Positions 1 to 9,580 of a stretch of 30,092 nucleotides of DNA are shown in pieces. The stretch's first letter is position 1. Every line of letters begins with the position of its first letter. Below the pieces are notes generated by a model. That model saw only the letters and a program-made list of their open reading frames with translations. It did no database searches and was not told where the DNA came from. The stretch covers positions 1 to 30,092 of the forward strand of contig JAEWOG010000040.1 of NCBI GenBank assembly GCA_023460975.1, given 5' to 3'. The stretch comes from Actinomycetes bacterium. GTDB taxonomy: Bacteria > Actinomycetota > Actinomycetes > Propionibacteriales > Nocardioidaceae. A program made the position numbers and the translations under genes.

Positions 1-346
<346 letters not shown>

Positions 347-519
347 AAAACAAACCCACAACCACACCAAAGCGCAGCCATGGAAAAGAGAGCCACATCC
401 CCTGACAGAACAACACTGACAAAAAACATTGTCAGAATCATTGCCAAAGAAACCGCGACCACCCACCACAAAGATGGACAGTCAACGGGGCATAACAAAC
501 TAATTCGTCGACTATATGA

Positions 520-541
520 CACACTGTTGAGTTCTCAAGAA
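520..541 (-). promoter_or_regulatory. Conserved actinobacterial 16S leader element (boxA/processing region)
   Basis: On the minus strand this stretch reads TCTTGAGAACTCAACAGTGT, about 180 nt upstream of mature 16S. The TTTGAGAACTCAA-type block is strongly conserved in actinobacterial rRNA leaders, where it lies in the antitermination/RNase III processing region. The identification is from remembered leader sequences; the exact function of each part is inferred. Confidence 0.65.
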
Positions 542-762
542 TCAGACACACCCACACCCATCCACCCAGCAACACCAGGCAGCGGCCTCTTGGGGCAACC
601 TGCACAAGATACCGAACTTGATTCCCAGGATGTTTCCCGGGCCTTTGGCCGGCCCACTCCCCCGCAGCGAACTGCGTTGTCGTGGTGTTTGTGGTCTCCG
701 CGCGGTTTCCGTCTCATCCGACTTTCAGCCGGGATTCGGCGCCACTCGCGGCGACAGGAGAA

Positions 763-792
763 ACATTAGACGACGTTCGCGAGAGCGCACAA
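763..792 (-). promoter_or_regulatory. Candidate rrn promoter
   Basis: On the minus strand TTGTGC (792-787) and TAATGT (768-763) are separated by 18 nt. They are reasonable -35 and -10 matches located about 420 nt upstream of the mature 16S end, a normal distance for an actinobacterial rrn promoter. Other promoters in the leader are possible. Confidence 0.35.
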
Positions 793-859
793 ATCGGGGT
801 ACCCCTCAACGCGTTTGCGCAGGTGAGAGGGGGTGCGTACTGCCGCGCAGCGCTCGGCG

Positions 860-3667
860 TCAGCCGGCGAGGGCAGTCGCCAGCTCGCTCCGGGACGAGA
901 TGCCGAGCTTGCGATAGGCGTTGGTCAGGTGGAGTTCCACGGTCTTGGGGGTCACGTACAACCGCATGGCGACGTCGCGGTTGGTCATCCCCTGGGCCGC
1001 GAGCCGGCACACCCGCAGTTCGCTGGCCGTCAGCGACTGCGGCCCCGCGCTGCGCATCCGTCGCGGGCGGGCCCCCATCCCCCGCAGCAGGGCGAGGCCC
1101 CCGTCGCGCAGAGGCGCGGCCGCGCAGCGGTCGGCGAGGTCGACGCCCTCGGTGAGCAGGTCGCGGGCCCGGTCGCGGGCCCCGCGGCGCGCGAGCACCT
1201 CACCCAGGCTCAGCGCCACCCTCGCGCGCTCGAGGGCGTGGGCGGTGGGGGTGACGAGGGCGTGCGCCTCCCCCAGGCATCGCTGCGCATGGTCGGAGTC
1301 GCCCCGTACGGCCGCCACCCGCGCCGCGCTGCGCAACGCCATCGACAGGGTGAGCGGTGCACCGAACTGTCGGGCCAGCTCCCCCTCCTCGTCGGCGAGC
1401 GCGAGCGCGTGGTCGACGTCGTCCACGGCGAGGGCCGAGATCACCGCGTGGTGGCGCCACGGCAACTGGGCGAGGCCGTGTCCGCCCCGGGAGCGAAGGT
1501 TCTCCCCCACCGTCTCGTACCAGCCGATCGCGCTGCGGTGGTCCCCAGCGCGCGCGGCCAGGCGACCCGAGCCCAGGCGGACGTGGTCGGCGGGCCCGGA
1601 GGGCAGCCCCTCCAACGATGGCCGCATCGCCCTGACTTCGTCGAGTGCGGCGTCGCCGTGCCGCGCCAGCAGCACCCGGCACAGCAACTCCCAGGCCACC
1701 GGGGTCGCGAGCGGGAGGGCGTCGGCAGCGTGCCGCAGCGCCTCGCGCAGGTCCGTCTCCGCGTCGGGGAGCGCGCCCGCACCGACCTGCGCCATCGCAC
1801 GCACGACGTGGCCGACGGCGAGGGCGGCCTGGCTGCCGTGCCGTTCGGCCTCCCCCAGGATCTCCTCCGCGGCCGAGCGCGCCGCCGCCACCTCCCCGCA
1901 CAGCGCGAGCGCCATCACCGCGTCGGCCCTGCGGTGGACCGGGTCCGGCTGACCGGCCCCGAGCAGCCACCCCTCGCGGGCGCGGTCAGCCACCCCGCGC
2001 GCGTCCTCGTTGCGGTGGACGCCGTGCAGGGCCAGGGCCCCGCGCAGGACTCCCCGGCTCGACAGCCCCGCGTCGTCCAGCTCGCCGAGGAGGCGTTCCC
2101 CGAACTCCACCACCTCGCCCGTCCGATCGGTGACGATCAGGTAGAAGTACTCGTCGACCTCCAGTTCGAGCCGGTCGCTGCGGCGTACGGCGCGCGCCGC
2201 GGCCGCGTGCACGGTGTCGGCCGCGGCGGCCAGGTCGCCGGTGAAGGCCACCGCCTGGGCGAGGGTCCGTACGGCCTCGCACCACCAGGGTGCGTCGGGC
2301 GACGCGTCCGCCGCCCTGCGGAGCACCTCGACGGCCCGGGGGTCCGCGCACGCGTGCAGCGCCCGGCCGTACACGTGGTCGAGATCGGCCGGGTGGGTCT
2401 CCCTCGCCTGCTGGGCGGCGCGCTCGAGGTGGCGGGCGGCCTCGCGTGCCGCGTGCCGGCGGGTCGCGGCGTCGGAGGCGTCCACGAGGACCCGGGTCAC
2501 CCAGACGTCCGCGTCCGCGGGCACGTGGTGCAGGTGGAACGCCGCCTTGTCCAGGCTGCCGCGGTCGGCGAGGAACCGGGCGGCGCGCCGGTGCATCGCG
2601 GCCGTCTCCACGGGACCGAGCTCGCGCAGCACCGCTCCGCCGAGGAGCGGGTGCGTCAGGGCGAGGCGGTCGGGCGCCACCACGTCCCGGCGGCGCAGGG
2701 ACGCGCACACGCGTTCGGCGACGGACCACGGCACGTCAGCCGTGGCCGCCACGAGGTCGGGCGAGGGGTCGGAGTCGAGGACCGCCAGTGCGCCGCAGAG
2801 CGTCACGGCCGTCGGGCGGACGGACGCGTCCAGCGCGCGCAGCGCGCGGTGCACCACATCGTGCGGCGCCGCGTCGGCGAGCAGGGCGAGCGCCTCGGTG
2901 TCCCCGATCTCCCCCGCCTCGCGCAGGATCGCGGCCAGCGAGACGAGGTCCGCCGGCACTCCGCCTGTCGCGTCGTGACACGCCCGGGCGACCGCCTCGC
3001 TCGGGGGTACGGGGAGCAGGCCGGCGAGCACGGCATGACTGCCCTCGAGGGTCAACGGGGACAGGGGCACGTCGACGACGGAGGCCGCGCGGAACCACTC
3101 CGCGCGAGCGCGGTCGGCCTCCTGCCATGCGGTGGCCACCACGAGGACCGGGAGCTCGTCGAGCCGCCCCGAGAGGAACCCGAAGAAGCGCATCGACTCC
3201 TCGTCCGCCCAGTCCACGTCGTCGAGGAGCAGGGCAACCGGGGCGTCGCGCGCCACGTTGGCCACGAGCCAGTAGAGGCCGTGCGCCACCCCGAACCCCG
3301 GCTCGAGATCGGTGGCCGAGCGCCCCGACGCCGTCAGCAGGTCGCGTACGCCGGAGGCCGCCCCCTCGAACCATGACTCACGCTGCTGCGGACCTGCCGC
3401 TGCCACGAGCGGCTCGAGGAGCTGCCGCACGACGCCGAGTTCGTAGTCCCGCTCGAACTCCGCGCACCGCGCCCGCAGGACCGTGAACCCCTGCAGGGAC
3501 TCGCCCACGCCCCGCAGCAGCGCGGAGCGCCCCATGCCTGCGCGGCCCCGGACCACGGCGACGCCGCCGCGACCTCGTACGGCGTCGTCGGCCAGCGCGC
3601 GGAGATCGGCCAGGGCGCGGGCACGCTCCACCAGGATTGCGTCGGCTCGCTCCGTCGCGCGTGTCAT
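860..3667 (-). CDS. LuxR-family transcriptional regulator, LAL type (AAA ATPase + HTH)
   Basis: A 935-aa protein with the architecture of large ATP-binding LuxR regulators (LAL): an N-terminal P-loop region (GRAGMGRS, residues 41-48), a Walker B-like VALLLDDVDWAD segment, a long helical/TPR-like middle, and a C-terminal GerE/LuxR helix-turn-helix (LTASELRVCRLAAQGMTNRD, then a VTPKTVELHLTNAYRKLG recognition region). It should bind DNA through the last about 65 residues, with ATP/ligand-dependent control. The start at 3667 (MTRATERAD) follows a GGGGGAG Shine-Dalgarno; a longer in-frame opening to 4639 lies antisense to the RCC1 gene and is not used. The Walker A lysine is arginine (R47), which is unusual and may weaken ATP hydrolysis. 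It is divergent from the RCC1-repeat gene and lies directly upstream of the rrn operon. The regulon is unknown. Confidence 0.9.
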   Translation of the reverse strand: MTRATERADAILVERARALADLRALADDAVRGRGGVAVVRGRAGMGRSALLRGVGESLQGFTVLRARCAEFERDYELGVVRQLLEPLVAAAGPQQRESWFEGAASGVRDLLTASGRSATDLEPGFGVAHGLYWLVANVARDAPVALLLDDVDWADEESMRFFGFLSGRLDELPVLVVATAWQEADRARAEWFRAASVVDVPLSPLTLEGSHAVLAGLLPVPPSEAVARACHDATGGVPADLVSLAAILREAGEIGDTEALALLADAAPHDVVHRALRALDASVRPTAVTLCGALAVLDSDPSPDLVAATADVPWSVAERVCASLRRRDVVAPDRLALTHPLLGGAVLRELGPVETAAMHRRAARFLADRGSLDKAAFHLHHVPADADVWVTRVLVDASDAATRRHAAREAARHLERAAQQARETHPADLDHVYGRALHACADPRAVEVLRRAADASPDAPWWCEAVRTLAQAVAFTGDLAAAADTVHAAAARAVRRSDRLELEVDEYFYLIVTDRTGEVVEFGERLLGELDDAGLSSRGVLRGALALHGVHRNEDARGVADRAREGWLLGAGQPDPVHRRADAVMALALCGEVAAARSAAEEILGEAERHGSQAALAVGHVVRAMAQVGAGALPDAETDLREALRHAADALPLATPVAWELLCRVLLARHGDAALDEVRAMRPSLEGLPSGPADHVRLGSGRLAARAGDHRSAIGWYETVGENLRSRGGHGLAQLPWRHHAVISALAVDDVDHALALADEEGELARQFGAPLTLSMALRSAARVAAVRGDSDHAQRCLGEAHALVTPTAHALERARVALSLGEVLARRGARDRARDLLTEGVDLADRCAAAPLRDGGLALLRGMGARPRRMRSAGPQSLTASELRVCRLAAQGMTNRDVAMRLYVTPKTVELHLTNAYRKLGISSRSELATALAG

Positions 3668-3850
3668 CGCTCCCCCGTTCCTGTGCGGAGCCGACACCGT
3701 AGCGAGTCGTGGGCCCCGCAATCCATGGGGTGAATGCTGGGGTTCGTCGCGCTGCGGGCCGCGCGTGCCACGACGAGACTGCAGGCGGGGCCTGCCACGG
3801 CCCCGTCGGGACGAGTCGGCACCGCGTGCGGGCCGGGAAACGGGGGAACC

Positions 3851-5425
3851 ATGAGCAGGAGGACGACCGTCCTCGCCGGCCTGACCGCGGCGCTGTGCCT
3901 GCCCTGGAGTGCAGTGGCCGCGGGGGGCGTGCCAGCCACGTCCGACTCCACCGCGCCGGGAGCGCACCGCGTCGAGGACGCCGAAGAGGCCCGAGCCCGC
4001 CCGCGCCCCGCGCGAAGCCTGCGCGTCTCGGTGTCGGCGCCGCGCGACGCGCGGGCCCAGGTCCGCGTCGTCGTCACCGGACCTCCGCAGCGCGCCCGCA
4101 GCCGCGTGCGGTTCAAGCGGACGATCTCCCGGACCACCACGTGGCGCGGCCTGCGGCCCGGGGTCTACAAGGTCAAGGCCGTTCCCGTGGAGCTGTACGA
4201 CCAGCGCGTCGTGCCGACGGTGACGAGGACGCGCGTACGCATCACCGCCCGCCGGCGGGGCCAGGCCTCGGCGGTGACGTACGCCGCGCCGACGTTCTGC
4301 AGTGCCCCCGTCACCTCCGGCCGTCCCGGACAGGTGGCCGCCTGGGGCGACAACTCCGCGGGACAGCTGGGCACGTCTCCCGGCGGACTCTCCACGACCC
4401 CGGTCGTGAACCCGTGGCTGCACGGCGTCACGGCGGCGACCGGCTCCCGCACCAGCTCGTACGCCCTCTGCGGCGACGGGACCGTGTGGTCGTGGGGCGC
4501 CAACGGGGCCAACGAGCTCGGAATCGGACGGACCGGCAGCCGCACCTGGCCCGTGCAGGTCCCCGGCCTGACCGGCGTCACCGCCGTCGCTGCCGGGACG
4601 GACGCCGCGTACGCCCTCACCGGCACCGGCACCGTGCACGCCTGGGGCTCCGGGCGCTACGGCCAGCTGGGCGACGGGCGGTCCGGCTTCGGCACGACCG
4701 CGGCCACGCCCGTCACGGTCGCGCTGCCGGGCCCGGCCGTCGCCGTGGCGGCGGGCGGCTACACCGCGTACGCCCTGCTCGCCGACGGCCGGGTCGCGAC
4801 GTGGGGCTCCGGCGGCGTCGGGCAGCGCGGCGACGGCACCTCGGGCGAATCCACCCCGACCCCGGTGGTCGTCGCCGGGCTCAGTGGGGTGACCCAGGTG
4901 GCGGCGGGCGCCGTGACGGGCTACGCGCTCACCTCGTCCGGCGAGGTCTGGGCCTGGGGCGGCAGCAACCAGGGCGAGATCCCCGGGACCGCACCCTCCG
5001 CCACCGTGCCCCTGAAGATCGCCTCGGGCGCGACGCTGATCGGCGCCAGCCGCTCGGCCGGCTACTACCTCGACGCCACCGGACTGGTCGGGTTCGGCTC
5101 AGGGCGCCACCACGACGCCGGGCGCGACACCGGCGGCAGCATCGCGGCCCCCGGGCCGACGGGCGTCGCGGGGACGGGAGGCATCGTGCAGGTGGTGGGT
5201 GCCGGGGGGACGGCGTACGTCCGCTTCGGCATCGATCCGTACGTGAAGTCGTGGGGCGAGAACGGCAGGGGCCAGATCGGGTCCGGCGTCCCGGTCACCG
5301 GCCCCTCCGCCACGGACGGGGTGCTGCCCTCGGCCTCCGGAGCGATCCTGATCCCCCAGGTCGCAGAGCTGGGGGCAGTCACCTCGATCGGGGCGGGCCA
5401 GTTGAACGGCTACGCCGTCCACTGA
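3851..5425 (+). CDS. Secreted RCC1-repeat protein
   Basis: A 524-aa protein starting MSRRTTVLAGL, with an Sec-type signal peptide (basic start, hydrophobic core, AVAAGG cleavage region near residues 20-25). Residues about 58-145 look like a beta-rich Ig/fibronectin-like domain. From about 162 on there are RCC1-type repeats, recognisable from VAAWGDNSAGQLG, VWSWGANGANELG, VHAWGSGRYGQLGDG, VATWGSGGVGQRGDG, VWAWGGSNQGE and VKSWGENGRGQIG, giving about seven blades of a beta-propeller. Bacterial secreted RCC1 proteins are generally of unknown role; binding or surface display is a guess. The ATG at 3851 follows a GGGGGAACC purine tract and is preferred over a more distal ATG at 3734, which would spoil the signal peptide. 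It is divergent from the LuxR gene and convergent with the aldehyde dehydrogenase. Confidence 0.85.
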   Translation: MSRRTTVLAGLTAALCLPWSAVAAGGVPATSDSTAPGAHRVEDAEEARARPRPARSLRVSVSAPRDARAQVRVVVTGPPQRARSRVRFKRTISRTTTWRGLRPGVYKVKAVPVELYDQRVVPTVTRTRVRITARRRGQASAVTYAAPTFCSAPVTSGRPGQVAAWGDNSAGQLGTSPGGLSTTPVVNPWLHGVTAATGSRTSSYALCGDGTVWSWGANGANELGIGRTGSRTWPVQVPGLTGVTAVAAGTDAAYALTGTGTVHAWGSGRYGQLGDGRSGFGTTAATPVTVALPGPAVAVAAGGYTAYALLADGRVATWGSGGVGQRGDGTSGESTPTPVVVAGLSGVTQVAAGAVTGYALTSSGEVWAWGGSNQGEIPGTAPSATVPLKIASGATLIGASRSAGYYLDATGLVGFGSGRHHDAGRDTGGSIAAPGPTGVAGTGGIVQVVGAGGTAYVRFGIDPYVKSWGENGRGQIGSGVPVTGPSATDGVLPSASGAILIPQVAELGAVTSIGAGQLNGYAVH

Positions 5426-5440
5426 CCCCCTCGCCACGCA

Positions 5441-5472
5441 CGACGCCGCCGCGGTCACCCGCGGCGGCGTCG
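5441..5472. terminator. Bidirectional hairpin terminator between convergent genes
   Basis: Perfect 13-bp arms CGACGCCGCCGCG (5441-5453) and CGCGGCGGCGTCG (5460-5472) with a 6-nt loop. It lies exactly between the stops of the RCC1 gene (5425) and the convergent aldehyde dehydrogenase (5495). There is no strong U-run, as is common in actinobacteria. Confidence 0.75.
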
Positions 5473-5494
5473 GTGTCTCCTGGGGTTGCTCAGC

Positions 5495-6922
5495 TCAGTC
5501 GAGGGCGGCCATGACGTGCTTGATGCGGGTGTACTCCTCGAAGCCGTACATCGAGAGGTCCTTGCCGTGGCCGGAGGACTTGAAGCCGCCGTGGGGCATC
5601 TCGGCGACCAGCGGGATGTGGGTGTTGATCCACACGCAGCCGAAGTCGAGCTCGTTGGAGGCGCGCAGCGCCCGCTTCACGTCGGAGGTCCACACGCTCG
5701 AGGCGAGCGCGTACTGGACGCCGTTGGCCAGCGCGAGCGCCTCGGACTCCTCACGGAACGTCTGCACCGTGATGACGGGGCCGAAGATCTCGTTCTGGGT
5801 CAGGTGGTCGTCCTGGGCGAGGCCCGTGACCACGGTCGGCTCCAAGTAGAAGCCCGCCTGGCCCTGCCGGTTGCCGCCCACGAGGACGTCGCCCCGGGTG
5901 CGCTCGAGCATGGTGGTGACGCGCTCGAACTGGTGGACGTTGTTGAGAGGGCCGATCCAGCCCGCCTCGTCATCCTTCGCCTTGCCGTACGTCGTCTCCG
6001 CCGCGCGCGCCTGCTCAGCCAGGGCGGCGGTGAAGTCGCTCGCCACGGACTCATGGACCAGGACTCGCGTGGCTGCGGTGCAGTCCTGGCCAGCGTTGAA
6101 GTAGCCGGCCACGGCGATGGCCTCTGCCGCAGCCGCCAGGTCCGCGTCCGCGAACACGAGGACCGGCGCCTTGCCGCCCAGCTCGAGGTGCGTGCGCTTG
6201 AGGTTCTCCCCCGCCGAAGCCGCCACCGCCCGGCCAGCGCCGACCGACCCGGTGATCGAGACCATCTGCGGCGTGGGGTGGGCCACCACCTCGGCGCCGG
6301 TCGTACGGTCCCCGCACACGACGTTGAGCACGCCCGGCGGCAGGAACGGAGCTGCCAGCTCAGCCAGCCGTACGGTGCTCACCGGAGTGGTGTCCGAGGG
6401 CTTGATCACCACGGCGTTGCCGGCAGCGATCGCCGGGACGAACTTCCAGATCGCCATCATCATCGGGTAGTTCCACGGCGCCACCTGCCCGACCACGCCC
6501 ACCGGCTCGCGACGTACCCACGACGTGTGGCCCTCGAGGTACTCCCCCGCGGCACGGCCCTCCAGCACGCGCGCGGCGCCGGCGAAGAACCGCACCTGGT
6601 CGACCATCGGGCCGATCTCCTCCGCGCGGGTCACGTGGTCCGGCTTGCCCGTGTTGAGGCCTTCGAGGCGGACCAGTTCGTCCGCGTTGTCCTCAATGGC
6701 GTCGGCGAAGTCCAGCAGCGCCTTCTGCCGGGTCGCGGGCGTGGTGCGTCGCCACCCGTCGAACGCCTGGGCCGCCGCCGCGTACGCCGCGTCCACGTCC
6801 TCGGGAGTGGAGATGCCCGCGGTGCCGAACTCCTCCCCGGTGGTCGGATCGACGAGGGCCATCTGCGGGCCGGTCGAATCGACGAGCTCGCCGTTGATGA
6901 AGTTGCGAACCGTGACGCTCAT
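5495..6922 (-). CDS. NAD(P)-dependent aldehyde dehydrogenase (gamma-aminobutyraldehyde/betaine-aldehyde type)
   Basis: A 475-aa ALDH-superfamily enzyme oxidising an aldehyde to its acid with NAD(P)+. Visible are APWNYPMMM (about residues 148-156), the cofactor-binding GSVGAG (about 225-230), LELGGK with the general-base Glu (about 247), and FNAGQDCTA with the catalytic Cys near 281. The overall sequence (including RREPVGVVGQVAPWNYP) resembles 4-aminobutyraldehyde dehydrogenases of putrescine breakdown, although the substrate is not proven. The ATG at 6922 has AGGAG 8 nt upstream and is preferred over a GTG at 6982. The gene sits downstream of a LAL regulator on the same strand, and a TGTGT/ACACA dyad lies 46 bp before the start. 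No aminotransferase or transporter partner is in the window. Confidence 0.88.
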   Translation of the reverse strand: MSVTVRNFINGELVDSTGPQMALVDPTTGEEFGTAGISTPEDVDAAYAAAAQAFDGWRRTTPATRQKALLDFADAIEDNADELVRLEGLNTGKPDHVTRAEEIGPMVDQVRFFAGAARVLEGRAAGEYLEGHTSWVRREPVGVVGQVAPWNYPMMMAIWKFVPAIAAGNAVVIKPSDTTPVSTVRLAELAAPFLPPGVLNVVCGDRTTGAEVVAHPTPQMVSITGSVGAGRAVAASAGENLKRTHLELGGKAPVLVFADADLAAAAEAIAVAGYFNAGQDCTAATRVLVHESVASDFTAALAEQARAAETTYGKAKDDEAGWIGPLNNVHQFERVTTMLERTRGDVLVGGNRQGQAGFYLEPTVVTGLAQDDHLTQNEIFGPVITVQTFREESEALALANGVQYALASSVWTSDVKRALRASNELDFGCVWINTHIPLVAEMPHGGFKSSGHGKDLSMYGFEEYTRIKHVMAALD

Positions 6923-6967
6923 CTGGTGCTCCTGATCGTGCTGAGGCGTGGGGAGGATGGAGTCCAG

Positions 6968-6983
6968 TGTGTCAGCGAACACA
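6968..6983. promoter_or_regulatory. Dyad upstream of aldehyde dehydrogenase, candidate operator
   Basis: TGTGT (6968-6972) and ACACA (6979-6983) are separated by 6 nt, 46 bp upstream of the ALDH start codon. Spacing and position suit a regulator site at the ALDH promoter. No regulator can be assigned. Confidence 0.3.
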
Positions 6984-7018
6984 GCCCGGCGGGCGGGTGA
7001 ATTCAGGTAGTGACTGCC

Positions 7019-9574
7019 TCACTCGATGAGCGCCCGCAGTTCCTCGACCAGCTCGTCGCGGCCCGAGACCCCCAGCTTGCGATAGACGTTGGCCAGGTGG
7101 TTGTCGATCGTACGAACCGACAACCCACACCGCTCGGCGATCTCCTTGCTGCGCAAGCGCTTCGCAGCGAGCATGCCCACCTCGAGTTCCCGCGCCGACA
7201 GAGTGGGGCGTCGCCGCTCAGGCCATGCCTGGACGCGACCCCCTGCCGCGAGCAGGGCCCGCTGCCGGTCGTAGCGGCGCGCGGCCTCCCCGTGGCCACG
7301 ACGGCGCTCGACGCTCACCGCAACACCCAGCGCGTGGATGGCCCGGCCAGGAAGGCCGACGCGCGTCAACTCGCCCGCGCTCACCGCCAGTGCCTCGGTG
7401 TCCTCAGTCGTCAGGGCACGGGTTCGCGCCGCCAGCACCGCTCCCAGCGGCGAGACTCCCCACAGGTCCTCCAGGCTCGCCAGGACCGCCGCCCGCACCG
7501 GCCCATCGGGCGCCAGCATCATCGCCTCGTCCAGCGCGAGGAGGGCGAAGTGTGAGTGGTGCTCCCCCAGCGCGCGCTCAGCGGTGCGCGCCAGGCACTC
7601 GGCCGCCTGATCGGGTGACGCGGCGGCCAGGAGCACCTCGGCCTCGACCCGGGCCAGATGCAGGGCCACCTTCACGTCGGTACGCGCCTGCTCGCCCATG
7701 GCCGCCGCCGCGGCCTGGGCGCCAGCGAGGTCGCCGCGCCGCGCCCGCAGCGCCGCCGCCAACGCGTCGGCGCTCGCGCGCAGTCCGGTGAAGTCGTGCC
7801 ACGCCAGGTGCCGCTGAGCACGCCCCACGAAGACCTCGGCCTCGGTGTGGCGCCCGGCGTGCATCGCCAGCTCCGCTGTCGCGTACTCCCACATCCCCAA
7901 TGAAGGGTGCGCGGCGGCGCTGGCCCGCTCGCGCTGGTCCAGCGCGTACGTCTCAGCCTCCAGCAGACCACCGCCAAAGGCCTGGGCGAGGTAGCGAGAC
8001 AGGTTCAGCAAGTCAGCGGCGTACGGCGGTCCGGCCAGCGGCTCGCGGGCCAGTACGGCATGTCCACGTTCGACGAGCTCGAGCGTGGTCGCACCGTCAC
8101 CGTCCATCGACGAGAGCATCGCGCCGATCAGGCACATCCCCACCGCGGTGACGTCCTCGGCGACGTGGGCCTGCTCAGCCGACAGTCCCCCCGCGTCGAC
8201 TGCCTCTCCGGCCATCAGACGCCACTTGACGAGGTCGACTTCGACCAGGGAGCGCGCCTGGTCGTCCAGCGCGGTCGCTCCTGCCACCAAGCGCTCCACG
8301 GCTCGGCTGGCGTCTGCGCGGCGCACGGCATGCAGGACGCCCAGTTCTCGCAACGCCACGAACGCCTGCTCGCCGCCGCCCGCGCACACCGCCTCGAGGT
8401 GCACCTCGGCTTCCGCCAGACGCCCCAGCGCCGAGCACGCGGTGCCCCGCACCAGCGCGTCCTGGTCGCAACCGCACGCGTCGACGAGCTCGAGCGCCTC
8501 CGCGTTGCGGTGGCTGGCCACGGCGTACCCCGCCGCACGGTGGAGGGCACTGCGCTCCACCGCCAACCCCGCACGCACCCGCAGCAGTGTCGCGGCCCCA
8601 GCATCGTGGGGTGAGTCGGCGAGCAGGCCCGCGGCCTGGGCGCACAGGTCGGCCCGACGGCGCGGACCGAGACCGTCCAGCACGACGTCGCACACCAAGG
8701 AGTCGGCCATCCTCGCCCGTCCCTCCGCCACGCTCACGAGGCCGCGGCGTCGCAGGGCGTCGAGGACCTCGACATCGAGGAGGTCACCGGGGAGGTCGTC
8801 AGCGACAGCGAGGAGCTCGATCGTCTGGCGGGCGGCTTCGTCGAGCGGGGCCAGGACACCCGCGACGATGTCGGCCAGGCCAGCCGAGACCGTGAGGGAT
8901 CCCAGGTCGACCCCCGCCTCTGTCACGCGGGCGTCGTCGGCGCAGGCGCGCACGATCTCCACGACACGTCGGGCGTTGCCAGCTGATCGCGTCACCAACA
9001 ATGCAGCCGAGGGCGCCGACAGGTCGGCTCCGAGTTCGGCGCGCGCCAACTCGAGGACCGCGTCCGCGCTCAGCCCGGTGAGGTGAGCCCGTTCCCAGTG
9101 CCTGTCCAGATCGTCCACGAGCGTGCGGGGCAGGGCCCCGTCTGTGGCTGCAGCGACGATCATCGGCACGCCCACCCGCGCCAACTGGGCCACGAGCACA
9201 CCGGACGCGCGGTCCAGCAGTTCGACGTCGTCGACCAGGACGACTGCCCCGGCGGCCGACAGCGCCCCCGGCACCTGGGTGTAGATCGCCAGCCCTTCAG
9301 CGGGCGTGGGGCCGTACGCGGTGATCACTCCCGCGAACGCCGAGAGCGGAACCCCGGTGTCGCTGTCGGCCCCGCGGACGTGCAGCGGCACCTGCGCCGG
9401 GGCGAGCCTGCTGCCCAGCTCACGCAGGACGTGCGTCTTGCCGGATCCCGGTGCGCCGCGCAGGACCACCGAACGTCCGCTCAGCAGGGTCGAGGTGAGA
9501 TGACCCAGCAGGTCCTCTCGCCCCACGGTCGCCGAGCTGGTGTGCGACGCGTGGGCGTCGGTCCGCTCGGCCAT
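7019..9574 (-). CDS. LuxR-family transcriptional regulator, LAL type
   Basis: An 851-aa second LAL regulator. The N-terminal P-loop is canonical (GAPGSGKT, residues 40-47) and is followed by a Walker B-like VVLVDDVELLD. The middle is Ala/Leu-rich helical repeat, and the C-terminus is a LuxR HTH (LSARELEVGMLAAKRLRSKE, LSVRTIDNHLANVYRKLG). It shares domain order but little detailed sequence with the LAL at 860-3667, so it is a distant paralogue and not a recent copy. The start is supported by a leaderless signature: TAGGTT at 9586-9581 lies 6 nt before the ATG and there is no Shine-Dalgarno. It is followed 97 bp later by the ALDH gene, which is a plausible but unproven target. Confidence 0.9.
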   Translation of the reverse strand: MAERTDAHASHTSSATVGREDLLGHLTSTLLSGRSVVLRGAPGSGKTHVLRELGSRLAPAQVPLHVRGADSDTGVPLSAFAGVITAYGPTPAEGLAIYTQVPGALSAAGAVVLVDDVELLDRASGVLVAQLARVGVPMIVAAATDGALPRTLVDDLDRHWERAHLTGLSADAVLELARAELGADLSAPSAALLVTRSAGNARRVVEIVRACADDARVTEAGVDLGSLTVSAGLADIVAGVLAPLDEAARQTIELLAVADDLPGDLLDVEVLDALRRRGLVSVAEGRARMADSLVCDVVLDGLGPRRRADLCAQAAGLLADSPHDAGAATLLRVRAGLAVERSALHRAAGYAVASHRNAEALELVDACGCDQDALVRGTACSALGRLAEAEVHLEAVCAGGGEQAFVALRELGVLHAVRRADASRAVERLVAGATALDDQARSLVEVDLVKWRLMAGEAVDAGGLSAEQAHVAEDVTAVGMCLIGAMLSSMDGDGATTLELVERGHAVLAREPLAGPPYAADLLNLSRYLAQAFGGGLLEAETYALDQRERASAAAHPSLGMWEYATAELAMHAGRHTEAEVFVGRAQRHLAWHDFTGLRASADALAAALRARRGDLAGAQAAAAAMGEQARTDVKVALHLARVEAEVLLAAASPDQAAECLARTAERALGEHHSHFALLALDEAMMLAPDGPVRAAVLASLEDLWGVSPLGAVLAARTRALTTEDTEALAVSAGELTRVGLPGRAIHALGVAVSVERRRGHGEAARRYDRQRALLAAGGRVQAWPERRRPTLSARELEVGMLAAKRLRSKEIAERCGLSVRTIDNHLANVYRKLGVSGRDELVEELRALIE

Positions 9575-9580
9575 GGCGCG

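Larger units (their letters stand above)
347..859 (-). other. rrn leader and promoter region (no protein gene)
   Basis: About 510 nt separate the mature 16S 5' end from the stop of the LuxR gene upstream, on the same strand. The A-rich half (347-540) is typical of a transcribed rRNA leader. The half from 541 to 859 probably holds the rrn promoter(s). I see no convincing coding sequence on either strand and no obvious intrinsic terminator between the LuxR gene and the rRNA. Confidence 0.7.

Noticed and set aside
833..3376. Long open frame on the plus strand antisense to the first LAL regulator
   Set aside because: It is a GC-rich shadow of the LuxR gene: Arg/Gly/Pro/Val-rich translation, no domains, no start signal.
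3668..4639. In-frame extension of the first LAL gene up to 4639
   Set aside because: It lies antisense to the RCC1 gene and gives low-complexity sequence; the start at 3667 has a good Shine-Dalgarno.
5486..7000. Plus-strand open frame across the aldehyde dehydrogenase
   Set aside because: The opposite strand codes a complete ALDH with all catalytic motifs; the plus frame has none.
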